A stretch of DNA of 34,555 nt from Candidatus Angelobacter sp. (GCA_025462835.1 JAOAPH010000084.1:1-34555); one strand, 5' to 3'; counted from the first letter of the stretch, positions 7,649 through 16,874 are shown. Notes: generated by a model not told the origin, from the sequence alone. Translations and numbers: made by a program.

Positions 7649-9079
7649 GTGCATAATGCCTGGCTGCATTTTTTCGACTATTCCAATACCGTCATCCTGC
7701 TTTATTTTCTGGCAGCTAATGCGGTCTACACAGTCCTGATGGTGATCTCGTTGTACACGGTGTCACTGCACTCGAAGTTTGCCGCGCGCATTGGCTATGG
7801 GGACCTGGCAGATTCACCGGTGACACCGCCGGTGGCGCTCATTATTCCCGCGTATAACGAGCAAGACGCGGCAGTGGCGACCGTGGCATCGCTTCTCGAC
7901 CTGAATTATCCGGAAAAAGAGATCATTGTGGTGGATGATGGGTCGACCGACGACACGGCGATGCGATTGATCGAACATTTTCAATTGCAACGCATGGACC
8001 TGGTATTTCGCGCGGCAGTACCGGTCAAGAAGCCGTTCGCTTTCTATCACAACCCTGATATTCCAGCGCTGCTGCTGATCTCGAAAGAGAATGGCGGCAA
8101 AGCTGATGCACTGAATGTGGGCATCAGCATGGCGCGTAGCCCTTATTTCTGCACTGTCGATGCCGATTCCATCATCGAGCGCGACGCGCTTTTGCGGCTG
8201 ATGGCGCCGATCGTGCATTCGAATGTGAATACTGTCGTCAGTGGTGGCGTGGTCCGCATTGCGAACGGATGCACGCTGGAGAACGGCCAGATCCGCGACA
8301 TTCGGCTTCCCAAGAGCTGGCTGGAACGATGCCAGGTTGTGGAATACATACGAACTTTCCTCTTCGGCAGACCGGGGTGGAATTTCTTGAACGCCACGTT
8401 CATCTGTTCCGGAGCATTTTGTCTCTTGCAGAAGGAATCAGTTGTGCTGGCCGGTGGTTTTACTACGGACACCGTGACTGAAGATATCGACATGATCGCT
8501 ACGCTCCACCGGTATCTGAAGGACAAGGGATGGAAATACCGGATGGTGTTCACCACCGATCCAGTCTGCTGGACCGAAGCGCCGCACAACATTTCTACCC
8601 TGGCAAAGCAGCGCCGTCGCTGGCAACTTGGGCTGATGCAAACGGTGATGAAACACCACCAGATGATCGGTAATCCGAAATTCGGGTTGATGGGCTTGTT
8701 CAGCATGCCGTTTCACGCCTACATCGAAGCCGCGGGTTGCGTGGTTGAGGCCGCCGGCACCATCCTGCTTCCATTCTCTTTTCTAGTGGGCGCAATGCCG
8801 TTCGGACTTTTTCTGCTGCTGATGTTCCTGGCTGTGGGCTATGGGACGTTGCTATCGATGGGGTCAGTACTGCTTGCTGAAGCGACAGTCCGCCGGTATC
8901 CGAGTTATCGAGATGTGCTTACGTTGATCCTGTTCTCGCTGGTTGAGAATTTTGGATACAGGCAAATGGTGACCTTCTTCCGCGCACAGGGTGTATTGCA
9001 GTATGTGATGGGCGTCCACAAATGGGAACTGGTAGCGCATCGCGGCCTTGAAACGAGTATGGAGACAGGGGATGCGTAA
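7649..9079 (+). CDS. Processive family 2 glycosyltransferase, membrane polysaccharide synthase
   Basis: The GTG start at 7649 is supported by AGGAG (7634-7638). The 476-residue protein has one N-terminal membrane helix (about 14-38), a cytoplasmic GT-A domain and a C-terminal membrane bundle (about 350-440). The complete signature of processive synthases (cellulose, hyaluronan, poly-N-acetylglucosamine) is present: DDGS at 96-99, DAD at 171-173, TED at 277-279 (catalytic base Asp) and QRRRW at 321-325, which binds the growing chain end. Such enzymes polymerise a UDP-sugar and push the chain across the inner membrane. There is no C-terminal PilZ domain, in contrast to BcsA. The 3' end overlaps the next gene by 8 bases. 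The donor sugar cannot be read from sequence; GalE upstream hints at UDP-hexose but proves nothing. Confidence 0.93.
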   Translation: MHNAWLHFFDYSNTVILLYFLAANAVYTVLMVISLYTVSLHSKFAARIGYGDLADSPVTPPVALIIPAYNEQDAAVATVASLLDLNYPEKEIIVVDDGSTDDTAMRLIEHFQLQRMDLVFRAAVPVKKPFAFYHNPDIPALLLISKENGGKADALNVGISMARSPYFCTVDADSIIERDALLRLMAPIVHSNVNTVVSGGVVRIANGCTLENGQIRDIRLPKSWLERCQVVEYIRTFLFGRPGWNFLNATFICSGAFCLLQKESVVLAGGFTTDTVTEDIDMIATLHRYLKDKGWKYRMVFTTDPVCWTEAPHNISTLAKQRRRWQLGLMQTVMKHHQMIGNPKFGLMGLFSMPFHAYIEAAGCVVEAAGTILLPFSFLVGAMPFGLFLLLMFLAVGYGTLLSMGSVLLAEATVRRYPSYRDVLTLILFSLVENFGYRQMVTFFRAQGVLQYVMGVHKWELVAHRGLETSMETGDA

Positions 9080-11930
9080 CGGCGGGCCCTGGTTCTTAAA
9101 TCGCGTTGTGCTCGGGCTACTGGTTTTTTTTGTCCTCGTGGGATTTTGGGAATTCAAATGGAAGCCGCAGTACCGCCCTTACTACGAACAGGGTGTCCGC
9201 TATTACCAGTTGGGCCGTTATTCAGAAGCGCTGAGGCAATTCGATACGGCGTACAACATCGCCCCGAATGCCGTGGACGTGATGATGATGGAAGGATGGA
9301 CGACGTTGAAGTTGAACCGCTTCGAGGACAGCCGGTTCTATTTCAACCGTGTATTAAAGATTGACTCCCGCCTGGAAGAGGCACAGATCGGGTCGGCCTT
9401 CGTCACCATGGAAACCGGTAGAGGAAAACTGGATTACAAAATCTTGCTCAAGTATCTAGGCAAGCGGCTCAATGATCCGAACGTCTCAATCCTGGTAGCC
9501 GCTGCATTGTTACAAGACGGCCGCACATTCGAAGCGGCGGACATCTATTCGCGTCTGCAGGGCGACCCAAATTACGGCGAACCAGCGGCATTTGAGTTCA
9601 AGAAGATTTTTGGCATGGAAGGATTCAACGACCGGATCCCAACGAAATTGCCGACGCGCTCTCGGCCGGCGCAATTGCAAACCGCATTCCGCGCAGCCAA
9701 TAACAGCATGTGGAAACTCGGGGACACGGGCTGGCAGAAGTTTTACGTCAGCGGCGTGAACCTCGGGCCTGGGGCTCCGGGCTACTTTCCTGCGGCTCCG
9801 CCACACGATGGCCGGCTCTACGGGAAGTGGCTGGAAAAATCTGAGGAATTGAACGCGAACACTATTCGCGCATACACGTTGCTCCCACCCGCGTTCTATC
9901 GCGCCTACAAACACCACATGGATAAGGGTGGAAAGATCACTCTTTATCAGCAGATATGGATAAGTGATCCTGCGAATAAGGATCTGTATGAACCGAAGTT
10001 CATTGAGGAAACGAAAGCGGAAATCCGCTATGCAGTGGACTCGATCCATGGCAGCGGTGATGTCCCGCCAAAACGAGCCCGCGGCAATGGCATCTACGAT
10101 CAGGACGTTTCGCAAAATGTTGGTGCAATCCTCCTAGGACGCGAGCTGGAAGCTTCCGTTGCAATCCAGACGAACATCATCAACGGGGGTAAGCAGCGAT
10201 ATCTAGGCAAATACATTTCCATCCCCAACGGGACCGCGACCGAGGTCTGGTTTGCAGAAATGCTGGACTACCTAGTCACTTATGAAACGGAGAAATACAA
10301 CTGGCAACATCCGGTAGCGATCGTCAATTGGCCGCCGCTTGATCCCCTCTTCCATCCCACGGAAGCTCCCAACATGCAGGAAGTGAAGTTCAGGATCATG
10401 CGCGGGGAGAAACTGGAGATGCCTAAGGAGGCGGAAGATGACAATGACACCGTCTCCATCGATGAAGCGAAGTACCAGATCACTCCCGCTTTTTACGCCG
10501 GCTTTTTCGCTTCGTATCACGTTTATCCCTATTACCCGGATTTCCTGCTCTTTGATCCGCAGTATCTGAATGCACGGGACAGCGAAAGCCTGAACCCGAT
10601 GCATGGATATATTCGCGACTTGCGCGCACACATTCCGTATCCATTGGTTATCACTGAATATGGCATCCCGGACTCGATGGGCATCTCCCATTTCCATCCT
10701 TTGGGCTGGCACCATGGCGGACACACGGAAGAACAGCAAGGAGCGATCCTGCGGCAGTTATCACGCAGTATCAAAGAGAACGGCTGTGCGGGTGGCATTG
10801 TCTTTTCACTGATAGACGAATGGTACAAGCACAACTGGTTGAATCTTGACTTTGAAGATCCTATCGATCGTGCAGCGCTGTGGTTGAATGAACTTGATCC
10901 GGAAAAACATTATGGTCTGCTTGGGTTCAGGCCATCGAAATGGAAGTTGTTCGCCGGTGAAGCAGCCGACTGGCAGAGCGAACCGAAAATTTATGAGCGA
11001 CACACTGGCGGAAGTGGTCCGCTTAGCGTGCAGGCCTCGAGTGATGAAGCTTTCGTCTATCTCCGCATCAACGGAGCTTGCGCCGAATGCCTGGAGAAAC
11101 CCGCGAAGTTGAATCGCACGGCGTATGCAATCGCATTGAATACTGTCTCGGGGCGGGGAGTCGGGTTGCGGCAACTTCCGTTCGCGGATACCACGATTGC
11201 GACGGGCGCAAATTTTCTCCTTTATCTCAGCAGCGCCACAGAGACCCGATTGCTGATCGCTGACAACTACAATCCGTATGTTTTGCAGCCCAAGCCCGGT
11301 GTCCCTAATGAGACGGAGTTGAATTACCGGCATTCGTTTACGCCTAGGCTGGAGGGCAGCGGCACATTTCAGGAGCTGCTGGTGGAAACGAACCGGCGCA
11401 GGTTCGGTCGCGACGGCACCATGTATCCCGGACAGCGGTATAGTCGCAGCACAATGCGTTATGCCACTTTCGGAGATCGCGCTAAGGACTCTCTAGCGGA
11501 GTGGTATACCGACCCGAAGTCGCAAGCGGTGGTCGTCCGCATATCTTGGGGCAAGTTGCTGGTAACCGATCCCTCCAGCCGACGCGTGTTTTTTGGATTC
11601 GACAGCCAAAGACATGTGGTCACCGATGCCAGCGCGGGGATAGAAATATCGCTATTCGAATTGAAACAGACCGGAGCCGGACAGGGTATGAGTTCCATGG
11701 TGGTCACGAATTCATTTCCCGCAGTCGTCAACGGAGCCGTTCGCGAAGCGAACAAGCTGGAGTGGAAGAGATGGGAGAAAGTCTCGCCGGAACTATTCGA
11801 GAAGAAATCATTCGCGGTCATGCAGAAACAATTTCTGGAGCAACAACGTGAAGATAAGACTGATGGCAGTGCTGGGAGTCACGCTGGCACTGGCACCACA
11901 ACCAAGAGCAGCGGCGCAGGCGGACGGTAA
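9072..11930 (+). CDS. Membrane-anchored TPR plus TIM-barrel glycosidase-like protein
   Basis: The ATG at 9072 has GGAG (9061-9064) 7 bases upstream and overlaps the synthase stop; an earlier TTG at 9048 lacks this support. The 952-residue product has an N-terminal membrane helix (about residues 11-28), two or three TPR units (about 38-170), then a TIM-barrel domain (about 215-600) resembling GH2/GH5-type clan A hydrolases: VSGVNLGPG, NTIRAYTLLPP, VNWPPLDP, FASYHVYPYYPD, VITEYGIPDS and GGIVFSLIDEWYK mark successive strands. Glu529 in ITEYG is the best nucleophile candidate; Glu358 in GRELE may be the acid/base. A beta-rich domain of about 300 residues ends the protein. Position between synthase and exporter suggests a periplasmic enzyme that trims or modifies the chain, as PgaB, BcsZ or PslG do in other systems. 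The last 83 bases overlap the next gene. Confidence 0.85.
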   Translation: MRNGGPWFLNRVVLGLLVFFVLVGFWEFKWKPQYRPYYEQGVRYYQLGRYSEALRQFDTAYNIAPNAVDVMMMEGWTTLKLNRFEDSRFYFNRVLKIDSRLEEAQIGSAFVTMETGRGKLDYKILLKYLGKRLNDPNVSILVAAALLQDGRTFEAADIYSRLQGDPNYGEPAAFEFKKIFGMEGFNDRIPTKLPTRSRPAQLQTAFRAANNSMWKLGDTGWQKFYVSGVNLGPGAPGYFPAAPPHDGRLYGKWLEKSEELNANTIRAYTLLPPAFYRAYKHHMDKGGKITLYQQIWISDPANKDLYEPKFIEETKAEIRYAVDSIHGSGDVPPKRARGNGIYDQDVSQNVGAILLGRELEASVAIQTNIINGGKQRYLGKYISIPNGTATEVWFAEMLDYLVTYETEKYNWQHPVAIVNWPPLDPLFHPTEAPNMQEVKFRIMRGEKLEMPKEAEDDNDTVSIDEAKYQITPAFYAGFFASYHVYPYYPDFLLFDPQYLNARDSESLNPMHGYIRDLRAHIPYPLVITEYGIPDSMGISHFHPLGWHHGGHTEEQQGAILRQLSRSIKENGCAGGIVFSLIDEWYKHNWLNLDFEDPIDRAALWLNELDPEKHYGLLGFRPSKWKLFAGEAADWQSEPKIYERHTGGSGPLSVQASSDEAFVYLRINGACAECLEKPAKLNRTAYAIALNTVSGRGVGLRQLPFADTTIATGANFLLYLSSATETRLLIADNYNPYVLQPKPGVPNETELNYRHSFTPRLEGSGTFQELLVETNRRRFGRDGTMYPGQRYSRSTMRYATFGDRAKDSLAEWYTDPKSQAVVVRISWGKLLVTDPSSRRVFFGFDSQRHVVTDASAGIEISLFELKQTGAGQGMSSMVVTNSFPAVVNGAVREANKLEWKRWEKVSPELFEKKSFAVMQKQFLEQQREDKTDGSAGSHAGTGTTTKSSGAGGR

Positions 11931-14682
11931 GTCGCAACTCGAGCAGGCGGACAAGTTTGCGCTCGACGGCAAGCTCAACCTGGCCCGCGCCGCTTATGAG
12001 CGCGCGATAAAGGCCGGCGAACCAGTCGACAAGGATTACGTCCGCTCGCGCAACATAGGCCTGTGCTATCTGAATGGCGAGCCCAAGAACCTGCAATTGG
12101 CGGCGAAATGGTTTGGCATTGCAGTACAACTTCGTCCGGGGACAGAAGAGACGCGCTTCAGTTACGCGCAGGCCTTGGGCTGGGGCGGGCAATATGATGT
12201 TGCGGCACAACAATTCCGGATATTGATGTCCATGCGGCCGACTTCCACTGAGTATGCTCTCGGGCTCTCGAATAATCTGTATTGGAAAGGCGACGTCCCT
12301 GGCGCGTTGGCAGTGCTGGAACGGTTCCTGGAATACTCGCCCAGCCAAACAGAGGTGCGGCTGAATTATGCCCGGTTGCTCGGATACGCGAAGCGCTACA
12401 CCGACGCCCGCAACCAGTATCAGGTCATCCTGCAAAGCGACCCTAAAGATCTGGCCGCGCGTGTGGGAATCGCCAAGATCACTTCCTGGCAGAATCAACT
12501 CGATATCGCTCTGCAATTGTTCAATAAAATTTTGGAGTCGAATCCCGGCTATTACGACGCCGTTGTGGGGAAGGCGTACACGCTTCTGTGGATGGGGCAG
12601 CGCGATCAAGCGCGCGTACTCTTCGCGGCCGCCCGCAATCGCGATCCTGGAGATAAAGAAATAGCCGCCGTGCTTAAGTCGTTGTCGGCAGCGCCGCAAA
12701 AGCCAAAATCGCCTGCAGTTGTGGTGGCGAAGGCGGAAAAAGCAAAGCCGAAAGCCCCAGTTGTGCCGGTGGCGATTGCGGAGGTAAAGAAGCCCGAGCC
12801 GGTAACTCGAGAAGCGGCAATTCCAGCACCTGTTCCCGCGACGGAGTCGGTTTCAGCGACGCCGGTGCATAATCCAGTCGCCGAGCCGGATCCAGTGGCT
12901 GCCTTGCTTGTCGCTGCGGAAGCAGCTTCCGCGAAAGGAAACTTTACCGATGCGATCCATCATTATCACCAGGTGCTAGAGCGGCAGCCGAATGCACCCG
13001 GCGTCAAACTGCAAATCGCTCGAGTGCTTTCCTGGTCAAAGAATTACGACGACTCCATAGCCCAATACGACGAGTTGCTGCACAGCTCGCCCGAGAATCT
13101 ATACGCACATACGGAAAAGGCGCGAGTGCTATCGTGGGCCAAAAAATACAACGAGTCGCTCGACGAATATCGGACTGCGCTGCGGCTCTCTGAATCGGTC
13201 GAAAAGCCGGCGGTTCCTCCGCGTGATATCCGCCAGGAATATGCCCGCGTGCTTTCCTGGGCGCAGCGCTATCCTGATTCACTCGAGCAATACCGACTGC
13301 TTCTGCCCGACGGCGCGCAGATGGAAGCGAAGGACACGGCAGTCCTAGTCGAAAAAGCGCGCGTGTTGGCGTGGTCAAAACGCTATGACGAGTCGATCGC
13401 GACTTACGACTTGGCGCTCAAGTTGGACGCAGACAATTTCGAAGCACGACTGGGCAAGGCGCAGACCACATTCTGGGCGGGACGATTGCTGGTCGCGTCA
13501 GTTCAGCTGCGAACGATCCTGCAACAGCGTCCGCGCGATCCTGAAGCCAGCTTCACGCTTGCTGCCGTGGAGCACGGACTGGGAAATAACGGGCGCTCGT
13601 TAAGTCTCCTGGCGGCGGCGTCACAAAACTCCGAGACACAAAGTCTGCGCGACAGCATCCGGGCAGAACTACGTCCGATCTTGCGCTTCCGCTATGGCCT
13701 GGAAGATGACCGCGAGATCGTCGGCGTTGGAACGGACACCACTACCAAAGTCCTGCGTTATACCTCCGCCATTGAATTTAATATCCATCCTGACGTTCGG
13801 ATGGAAATTATAAACACCACGACGAACGCTCTATCCAGCAATGCCCTGCTGGCATCGAATGAACCCAATGCCGCAGCCATGGAAACGCTAGCGCGTGTGA
13901 ACTTCCGCATTAAACCCTGGCTGCGAATGATCGCAGGCGCGGGTATCGGCAACACTGGAGGCGCGTTTCTGGGCGCTGTCGCAAAGACGAACCAACACTT
14001 TACCTATGACATCCATCCGGTTATCACGCACGGGAGTTTCCGGACGGACATCGCAATCAGCAGGCACATCGCGGATTACACTCCGCTGGCGATTGACGAT
14101 AACGTAATGCAGCAACGTTATTCGATATCGGAATCCTACAGTTGGAAACAACGCGTGCGCATGGGCGCGGAATACTGGTACGCACGCTACACGGTTGACG
14201 CTCCCGGAGCGCCACATCTGGCGACGAACGGAAACGGCGGTTCACTCTATGTCACTCCAGTGCTGTACCGGAACGAGCGCGCGAGTATCGACGCGGGCGT
14301 TCGCTATGACAGTTTCACTTTCGACGACGGCGCGGAAAATATAACCAAGACGATCAACTCGGCAGGCTTCTTTACTCCGCGGGTGTACCAGCGTGTTTCA
14401 GGAACCGGCCATGCCGCATGGGACCCGCACACACGGGTGCATCTGGAAGTGAATGGAACATTTGGTCCGCAGCGAATTTTTGGGTTCGCATCATTGACGC
14501 CACCACCGGCCACATTCGGCACGACCGGCAGCGTGGGATCGCAGGTCACCTTCCATCTTGGCCGGCTGCAACCGACATTCGCCTACGATTACTTTTCGAC
14601 AGCCACACCCGCCTTTCCAGCCCAGCGCAATGGGCAATATCGATCCAACGTCTTCAGCCTCGGCCTGACCTATCGCTTTTGA
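11848..14682 (+). CDS. TPR plus outer-membrane beta-barrel polysaccharide exporter (YaiO/PgaA-like)
   Basis: GTG 11848 follows GGAG (11837-11840) by 7 bases, inside the upstream gene. The 944-residue protein has a signal peptide (cleavage near Ala-Ala-Ala-Gln-Ala, about 24), a first TPR block (about 30-270), a Lys/Ala/Pro/Val-rich linker (about 282-350), a second TPR block (about 350-600), and a C-terminal beta-barrel (about 615-944) ending Gly-Leu-Thr-Tyr-Arg-Phe, the terminal aromatic expected for BAM-assembled barrels. Four TPR units share an Arg-Val-Leu-x-Trp core, starting at bases 13021, 13123, 13246 and 13360. TPR plus barrel is the design of PgaA and of AlgK/AlgE or BcsC-type exporters, and the barrel resembles the YaiO family. 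It is most likely the outer-membrane pore for the glycan made by the upstream synthase. Confidence 0.88.
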   Translation: MKIRLMAVLGVTLALAPQPRAAAQADGKSQLEQADKFALDGKLNLARAAYERAIKAGEPVDKDYVRSRNIGLCYLNGEPKNLQLAAKWFGIAVQLRPGTEETRFSYAQALGWGGQYDVAAQQFRILMSMRPTSTEYALGLSNNLYWKGDVPGALAVLERFLEYSPSQTEVRLNYARLLGYAKRYTDARNQYQVILQSDPKDLAARVGIAKITSWQNQLDIALQLFNKILESNPGYYDAVVGKAYTLLWMGQRDQARVLFAAARNRDPGDKEIAAVLKSLSAAPQKPKSPAVVVAKAEKAKPKAPVVPVAIAEVKKPEPVTREAAIPAPVPATESVSATPVHNPVAEPDPVAALLVAAEAASAKGNFTDAIHHYHQVLERQPNAPGVKLQIARVLSWSKNYDDSIAQYDELLHSSPENLYAHTEKARVLSWAKKYNESLDEYRTALRLSESVEKPAVPPRDIRQEYARVLSWAQRYPDSLEQYRLLLPDGAQMEAKDTAVLVEKARVLAWSKRYDESIATYDLALKLDADNFEARLGKAQTTFWAGRLLVASVQLRTILQQRPRDPEASFTLAAVEHGLGNNGRSLSLLAAASQNSETQSLRDSIRAELRPILRFRYGLEDDREIVGVGTDTTTKVLRYTSAIEFNIHPDVRMEIINTTTNALSSNALLASNEPNAAAMETLARVNFRIKPWLRMIAGAGIGNTGGAFLGAVAKTNQHFTYDIHPVITHGSFRTDIAISRHIADYTPLAIDDNVMQQRYSISESYSWKQRVRMGAEYWYARYTVDAPGAPHLATNGNGGSLYVTPVLYRNERASIDAGVRYDSFTFDDGAENITKTINSAGFFTPRVYQRVSGTGHAAWDPHTRVHLEVNGTFGPQRIFGFASLTPPPATFGTTGSVGSQVTFHLGRLQPTFAYDYFSTATPAFPAQRNGQYRSNVFSLGLTYRF

Positions 14683-14781
14683 CGGCCAATCCCCCTGAAA
14701 ATGCTATCGAATCAGCACGAGTCGGGGTAAACTTGCCCTCGTGTCCGCAACGCCCTGCGGGCCCTCTCCGGGAGCTGTGTT

Positions 14782-16827
14782 TTGATCGGCAAGAACTTCG
14801 GCACTTACAAGATTGAATCCAAGATCGGCGAAGGCGGTATGGGAGTGGTGTACCGCGCGCTCGACAGCGAACTGGACCGCCCGGTCGCGATCAAAATGGT
14901 GCTGTCGACTCCTGGCACCACCGCCAACGATGAAAGTGTGGCTCGCTTCATGCGCGAAGCGAAAGCCGCTTCCCGCTTGCAACATCCCGCCATCATGACC
15001 ATCTACCAGTTTGGGGTGGAAGACAACACCCGATACCTGGTGATGGAGTTTATCGAAGGCAAGACGCTGAAGCGGATCATCAATTTTCAGCCCATTCCCA
15101 TCGTTCAGCTTTGCGAGATCGCCGTGCAGGTGGCGGACGCATTGACTGTCGCGCATGAGAAAGGCGTGATCCATCGCGACATGAAGGCGGAAAACATCAT
15201 GGTCACGCCGCGTGGACAGGCGAAGATACTTGACTTTGGCTTAGCCAAGCTGAACGAAGAGTCCATCGCGCCAACTGACGAGACCGTTACCGACATGTAC
15301 AAGACTCAGGTCGGAACCGTTCTGGGAACCGTAAGCCACATGTCGCCGGAGCAGGCGATGGGGCACGATGTGGACGGAAAGACCGACATCTTCTCATTCG
15401 GCGTGGTGCTGTATGAGATGGCCACGGGACAAAGTCCGTTCGTAGGGCCGTCTCCGCAGGCGACACTGGCGCGGCTGCTGAACCAGAGACAGAAGCCGAT
15501 CAGTGAATTGAATCCGACGACATTGCCAGAACTCGAAAAACTGATCGATCAGTGTCTGGAAAAGGAAGCTGCGAATCGTCCGAGCGCCAAAGAGCTGACG
15601 GCAGCACTAAAAAAGATTCAAGCATCACTGAGCGCGAAAGACCTGGTAGCCAGCGCACCGCAATCCGCGTATCCGTCGGGCTCAGCGCTGGGAACATCTA
15701 CCGGAAGCGGCAGCGGATCTGGATCCAGTTCAGCATTGCGCGCGCCGGTGCAGGTGGTGCCGGTTTCTTCTTCGCGGATTGTGGGAACACCAGGATCGTC
15801 GTCCAGCGTGGGTGCGCCGGAAGCGGTGCCGAAGGCCCAGGCAAGGGCGATATATCGGGCCGTCAAAGTATTCCGCGTGATGTTTTCGTTGTTGACATTG
15901 ACGGTGCCGCTAAGCTTCTTCTTGTCTTTTGTGGTAGGTGGTCGCCTCGTGCGCCCGGATTTAGTTAATGGCACGGCAATATGGAGCTACGTTGAGGCGA
16001 TCGTCGGGCCGGCTATGGCTCTCGCGAACAAAGTTTTCTCCGACGAATTCCGCCCTGTGGTGAATGGTTGGAACTTTATGCTGGCGGGGTTCGGAATCGT
16101 GACGTTCGGAGTACGACAACTTGTGCTCTTGCCTGTCGATAAGCTAGGGCACTGGGCGAAGACGCGGGCCGTGCAGTCGAAAGCAAGTAGCGCCAAAGCG
16201 CCGGTGGGCTCAGTCCAGGAGAGGGTATCCAATCAACGGCTGGCCATGCTGCGCGAGTACAGCGAGGCGCAGAAGATACTGCATCAGGGTAAACGACATC
16301 TGGCATTTCTCTCGATCGACGTGATCGGCTCCACCAAGATGAAGATCGGCGAAGATAAGTTGGTGGTGGAACATGCATTCACCGAATACAAGAAATTTGT
16401 GGACCGCATACTGAAGAGCAACAAAGTATGGAAAGTGGCGTGGACTCCGGACGGGATCATGTGCGCGTTCTTGAGTTGTGAAGACGCCACTCGAGCCGCG
16501 CAAACTGTTTTAACGGAATTGCCGTGGTTCAACGAGGGTGTCCACAAACTGCGCACTCCGTTCGACGTGCGATGCGGCATCAATACGGGTGAAGTCATCT
16601 TCCCGGAAGAAAAGGCCATGGAAGAGATCAGCGACGAGGTGGTCGACATCGCGGGTCACATGCAGAAATACGCCACTCACCAGACTCTGTGGATGGCAAG
16701 AGAGGTTTTAGCCGAACTGACGAGCGCCGATGGGTTTGTCCAAGTCGCGGACAAAATTGTCGATGGCAGAACGCCGTTCGAATGGCGTCCGAAAGCGGAA
16801 GCTAAGGGCGCGGCTGCAACACAGTAG
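14782..16827 (+). CDS. Ser/Thr protein kinase fused to a class III cyclase-like domain
   Basis: TTG 14782 is preceded by GGGAG (14770-14774) at 7 bases and starts exactly at the kinase domain, so this rare start is credible. Of 681 residues, about 8-275 form a PknB-type kinase: GEGGMG loop, catalytic Lys38, HRD 131-133, DFG from Asp151, and MSPEQ. A Ser/Gly-rich linker (about 295-345) leads to two or more membrane helices (about 365-386 and 431-452). Residues 508-670 match the class III nucleotidyl cyclase fold: SIDVIGST with metal ligand Asp513, TPDGIMCAF with Asp557, and CGINTGEV. The usual transition-state Asn and Arg appear as Asp622 and His626, so it may be inactive, a sensor, or use different chemistry. 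It lies 99 bases after the exporter gene; TTGACG at 14679-14684 could be a -35 element for its own promoter. Confidence 0.9.
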   Translation: MIGKNFGTYKIESKIGEGGMGVVYRALDSELDRPVAIKMVLSTPGTTANDESVARFMREAKAASRLQHPAIMTIYQFGVEDNTRYLVMEFIEGKTLKRIINFQPIPIVQLCEIAVQVADALTVAHEKGVIHRDMKAENIMVTPRGQAKILDFGLAKLNEESIAPTDETVTDMYKTQVGTVLGTVSHMSPEQAMGHDVDGKTDIFSFGVVLYEMATGQSPFVGPSPQATLARLLNQRQKPISELNPTTLPELEKLIDQCLEKEAANRPSAKELTAALKKIQASLSAKDLVASAPQSAYPSGSALGTSTGSGSGSGSSSALRAPVQVVPVSSSRIVGTPGSSSSVGAPEAVPKAQARAIYRAVKVFRVMFSLLTLTVPLSFFLSFVVGGRLVRPDLVNGTAIWSYVEAIVGPAMALANKVFSDEFRPVVNGWNFMLAGFGIVTFGVRQLVLLPVDKLGHWAKTRAVQSKASSAKAPVGSVQERVSNQRLAMLREYSEAQKILHQGKRHLAFLSIDVIGSTKMKIGEDKLVVEHAFTEYKKFVDRILKSNKVWKVAWTPDGIMCAFLSCEDATRAAQTVLTELPWFNEGVHKLRTPFDVRCGINTGEVIFPEEKAMEEISDEVVDIAGHMQKYATHQTLWMAREVLAELTSADGFVQVADKIVDGRTPFEWRPKAEAKGAAATQ

Positions 16828-16840
16828 TAGATTCAATTCG

Positions 16841-16874
16841 CTGGTCGTGTCAGCCATGACACACCGCCGACCAG
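16841..16874 (+). terminator. Hairpin after the kinase-cyclase gene, possible terminator
   Basis: CTGGTCG (16841-16847) pairs with CGACCAG (16868-16874), and inside it TGTCA (16848-16852) pairs with TGACA (16857-16861), leaving a 6-base bulge. It starts 14 bases after the stop. No continuous T-run follows (only a pyrimidine-rich CTCCTTCTCCCTGTTTTCC stretch), so terminator function is uncertain. Confidence 0.35.

Noticed and set aside
11818..12699. Long open frame of 293 codons on the minus strand
   Set aside because: It is antisense to the TPR exporter; the plus-strand frame has a clear signal peptide, TPRs and operon position.
15700..15830. Repetitive Gly/Ser codons
   Set aside because: These are the low-complexity linker of the kinase-cyclase protein, not a DNA repeat element.
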